Position numbers and translations under genes: made by a program | Part shown: positions 61,895-64,000 of the stretch, piece by piece | Layout: every line of letters starts with the position of its first letter | Numbering within the stretch: the stretch's first letter is position 1 | Assembly: GCF_003688895.1 (NCBI RefSeq) | Contig: NZ_REFV01000003.1 | Location: forward strand, 62,001-126,000 | DNA from: Dokdonia sinensis | GTDB taxonomy: Bacteria; Bacteroidota; Bacteroidia; Flavobacteriales; Flavobacteriaceae | Direction of reading: 5' to 3' | DNA: 64,000 bases | Notes under the pieces: model-generated | The model's input: the letters and a program-made list of their open reading frames with translations, nothing else | What the model was told of the DNA's origin: nothing | Database searches by the model: none

Positions 61895-62608
61895 TTAAGA
61901 AACCTTTCTCCTATAATACGCCAGCAAATCCTCTGCACTCGCACCAAACCATTTACGCACATAAATACTCCAGAAGTAATATTGTAATTTCCAAACGCCG
62001 TTCTCATCGTAGCGTCTTGCACTGGTGGTAAGCCATTCCTGAATGACTACAAACTTACGTCTTGCGTAGAGTTTATTAATAAGGTCATTATCCTCATAAA
62101 TAATGTAGCGTTCGTCAAAGGTGCCGAGCTCTTCAAAAAGTACTTTAGTAATAAACTGGCTCTGATCGCCACCGCGACAGGCCCGCCATCTAAATTGGGT
62201 AAGCCACCCAGCCAGTCGTAACCACCAATGGTTTGAGTCAAATTTCATCTTAAAACAACCTGCTGGATTCCCAGCAACTACCTGCTCGATGATGTATTTG
62301 TCAAAGTTTTTTGGCGGATAAGAATCTGCGTGAAGGAAATATAGAATGTCGCCTGTGGCTTGGTGTGCTCCAGCATTCATTTGGACGGCACGACCTTTAT
62401 TAGACGCAATAGATTGTACAACAATGTCGCTTCGGTTGAGGAAGAAGCTTACTTTATCCGTCGTGTTATCTGAGCTTCCACCGTCTACGACTATGATTTC
62501 GGCAAAGTTTGCTTTCGCGAAAGCGGAATCACACAAATGTTGCAACAACGAGGATATCGTTTCTGCTTCATTAAGTACTGGAATTACTACCGAAATACGG
62601 TGTTTCAT
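61895..62608 (-). CDS. Family 2 glycosyltransferase, TIGR04283 type
   Basis: A 237-aa GT-A glycosyltransferase: ISVVIPVLNEAETISSLLQHL, IIVVDGGSSDNTTD with the nucleotide-binding Asp, NKGRAVQMNAGAHQATGDILYFLHADSYPP with the metal-binding HAD motif, RGGDQSQFI and YEDNDLINKLYARRKF. The layout agrees with the TIGR04283 subgroup, which in some bacteria lies with arsenosugar genes; no arsenic gene is seen here. A palindrome copy is read as SAFAKANF (28-35), as an extra loop before the first Rossmann strand IIVVDGG. Confidence 0.88.
   Translation of the reverse strand: MKHRISVVIPVLNEAETISSLLQHLCDSAFAKANFAEIIVVDGGSSDNTTDKVSFFLNRSDIVVQSIASNKGRAVQMNAGAHQATGDILYFLHADSYPPKNFDKYIIEQVVAGNPAGCFKMKFDSNHWWLRLAGWLTQFRWRACRGGDQSQFITKVLFEELGTFDERYIIYEDNDLINKLYARRKFVVIQEWLTTSARRYDENGVWKLQYYFWSIYVRKWFGASAEDLLAYYRRKVS
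62511..62524. repeat. Dispersed palindrome copy 19 (inside the glycosyltransferase gene)
   Basis: GCTTTCGCGAAAGC, read as AFAKA on the minus strand. Confidence 0.88.
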
Positions 62609-62669
62609 AAAATAAGCAACCTAGGTTAGACAAACATACGCAAAAACCAAAGGGCTAGTTTTGTATACA

Positions 62670-63470
62670 CTACTGTTTATTAAGTCCCCAATCGTATTCC
62701 TTGAAGGTCACCGGGGCGTCTAAACGCGCTTTGGTATCTGAATACGTGTTCACATAAGGAATTAAACTCTCATTCCCGTTAATGTAAAAATCCTTGGTAT
62801 AAAATTTAAAGATGGAGGAAAGCTCGGCTTTGTCCTCAGTAATCGTGTTTTTGTCGCAATTTATAAATTCTGTTGTGGCTTTATCTAACTGTTCATTTAT
62901 TTTCCCAGCCGTGTATGCTTCCCGCAATAATGGCGGACAAGAAATGGAAGCGCAATTGATAGCAAAATGAATACGCGGTTCATTCATCTTGCGCAGGATT
63001 CCATTCTCAATCCCGCCTAGAGAGAGTTCGCGATTGCCCACTTTTGCACGGCCTTTTGTCCACGGTCCATCTATATCTTTTATGCTTTTTACATTGGGGT
63101 TATCTAAAATTAAGTCTATAGTCACCGCGTTGTAGAGGTTTATATAGTAGGCGAGTAACTCCTGCACGCTCCAGTCATTATTGGGATCTAACTCGGCAAG
63201 TTGGTTTAAATATCCTTCCAAGAGTGTTCTATCTTCCGTAAATCCGTCATAATCTACCAATCCTTGTGCATTCACGTGCTTTTTCAGCAAACTGTCAAAC
63301 TGCGAGTGGTCTACATTTACTGCCGAATTTGCGGTGGTTGAAGTAAGCGGTTGTGTAACCTCTTTAGTGGGTTGTCCTTGTGAGATGATCCCGCCGGCAG
63401 AGAGGACGGCGCAACTTTGGACCGTATAAGTGATGAGTAGAATTGAAAAGAATCGTAGTATATTTTTCAT
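62670..63470 (-). CDS. DUF547 protein, copy 1 (secreted)
   Basis: A 266-aa protein with a signal peptide that ends near TVQSCAVLS; Cys20 in this segment could make it a lipoprotein. The DUF547 domain follows: FDSLLKKHVNAQGLVDYDGF, WSVQELLAYYINLYNAVTIDLILDNPNVKSIKDI and RIHFAINCASISCPPLLREAYTAGKINEQLDKATTEFIN. The Cys/His pattern resembles a papain-like or transglutaminase-like fold, but the function is unknown. ATG 63470 is preferred over upstream starts that lie across a palindrome copy (ESAFAKAY). The second DUF547 gene lies just upstream. Confidence 0.9.
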   Translation of the reverse strand: MKNILRFFSILLITYTVQSCAVLSAGGIISQGQPTKEVTQPLTSTTANSAVNVDHSQFDSLLKKHVNAQGLVDYDGFTEDRTLLEGYLNQLAELDPNNDWSVQELLAYYINLYNAVTIDLILDNPNVKSIKDIDGPWTKGRAKVGNRELSLGGIENGILRKMNEPRIHFAINCASISCPPLLREAYTAGKINEQLDKATTEFINCDKNTITEDKAELSSIFKFYTKDFYINGNESLIPYVNTYSDTKARLDAPVTFKEYDWGLNKQ

Positions 63471-63503
63471 TATGGTCATATTGATTGGGCTAAATATAGG
63501 GTA

Positions 63504-63519
63504 CGCTTTCGCGAAAGCG
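63504..63519. repeat. Dispersed palindrome copy 20
   Basis: Perfect 16-base core in the gap between the two DUF547 genes. Confidence 0.9.
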
Positions 63520-63559
63520 GACTCCCTTAACGTCACCTTAAGCTAGTTTTAGGAAAACA

Positions 63560-64000
63560 TTACTGATCGTTAAGCGCCCAATTATAATCCATATACCGCA
63601 CCTTAGCATTTGTCGAAATTTTTGTCTCAGAATATTTATTGAGATAATCAATAACAGAACCGCTTGTTTTAAAATCCTTAGCAAACCAGTCAAAGATTTT
63701 AGAAATCTCAACGCGGTCTGTGGTGATAGTATTCCGTTTTGGGTCGTTTATAAACTTTGAGGCAAGGCTCTTGAGTTGGCTATTAACCTTCTCCGCCGTA
63801 AAAGCTTCGTTGAGCAACGGCGGACAAGAAAAAGAAGCACAATTGATTCCAAAATGAATTCTCGGGTCGCCCATTTTCCTCAAGATTTGATGCTCAATCT
63901 CATCCAAATTGTAATACTTCTCACCCAATTTCCAAAACCGTTGCTTCCAAGGGTCTTTAATATCCTTAATACTCTCTAATGGCTGATGACGAAGGATTAA
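63560..64000 (-). CDS. DUF547 protein, copy 2, 5' part missing
   Basis: The last 146 codons of a second DUF547 protein; the frame stays open to the right edge (LRHQPLESIKDIKDPWKQRFWKLGEKYYNLDEIEHQ), so it begins outside the window. RIHFGINCASFSCPPLLNEAFTAEKVNSQLKSLASKFIN and the ending KVRYMDYNWALNDQ parallel copy 1 (HFAINCASISCPPLL, FKEYDWGLNKQ). The two arose by tandem duplication. A short internal start at 63928 is not the true one. Confidence 0.88.
   Translation of the reverse strand, partial: LILRHQPLESIKDIKDPWKQRFWKLGEKYYNLDEIEHQILRKMGDPRIHFGINCASFSCPPLLNEAFTAEKVNSQLKSLASKFINDPKRNTITTDRVEISKIFDWFAKDFKTSGSVIDYLNKYSETKISTNAKVRYMDYNWALNDQ

Overview
The window looks like a piece of chromosome from a marine Flavobacteriaceae bacterium (phylum Bacteroidota), most probably a Dokdonia/Krokinobacter-type organism; the genus is an inference from memory, the family is well supported. 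Reasons: a SusC/SusD outer-membrane pair, DUF547, DUF1569, DUF2461, DUF5723 and 2TM proteins, a Mpl-QueE neighbourhood, ribosomal protein genes without clear Shine-Dalgarno sites, and promoters of the Bacteroidota type (TTTG, about 19 bases, TANNTTTG). I found no rRNA, tRNA, prophage, insertion sequence or CRISPR array.

Layout. 1-5.8 kb (minus strand): an edge-truncated DDAH/arginine deiminase-family gene, a GyrI-like protein, citrate synthase, enolase and carA, each with its own terminator. 5.9-23.1 kb (minus strand): a single long translation block in which str, S10, spc and alpha are fused: rpsL-rpsG-fusA-rpsJ | rplC-D-W-B-rpsS-rplV-rpsC-rplP-rpmC-rpsQ-rplN-X-E-rpsN-rpsH-rplF-R-rpsE-rpmD-rplO-secY-infA-rpmJ-rpsM-K-D-rpoA-rplQ. 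A good promoter precedes rpsL, and an intrinsic terminator or attenuator lies in the only large gap, between rpsJ and rplC. 23.2-31.3 kb (plus strand): an Omp85-type outer-membrane protein, then a SusC-SusD-lipoprotein trio with no carbohydrate-active enzyme beside it. 31.3-49 kb: compact housekeeping and envelope genes on both strands (rlmB, rhomboid protease, rarA, YjjG phosphatase, radC, fabD, folA, queE), with a cluster of four very small acidic lipoproteins around an S24-type repressor. 49-55 kb: mpl, a coupled pair of secreted proteins, a MepA-like membrane peptidase, a SpoU methylase and era, separated by two intergenic islands of tandem and inverted repeats. 55-64 kb: a third SpoU methylase, an ECF sigma factor with a four-helix membrane partner, MtfA-like peptidase, an esterase lipoprotein, hemerythrin, a Pmp3-type peptide, a PagL-like lipid A deacylase, a GIN-domain lipoprotein, a TIGR04283-type glycosyltransferase and two tandem DUF547 proteins, the last cut by the window edge.

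The most striking signal is not a gene. The palindrome CGCTTTCGCGAAAGCG and close variants occur about 20 times by hand count, roughly one per 3 kb. It lies between genes and also inside seven coding regions, where it is read in all three frames (LSRKR, AFAKA, RFRES). This points to selection or spread at the DNA level. Further unexplained structure includes a 13-unit degenerate heptamer array upstream of mpl, degenerate hexamer arrays, inverted copies of an intergenic element about 4.4 kb apart, a 42-bp perfect palindrome, and twin box-plus-hairpin units behind enolase.
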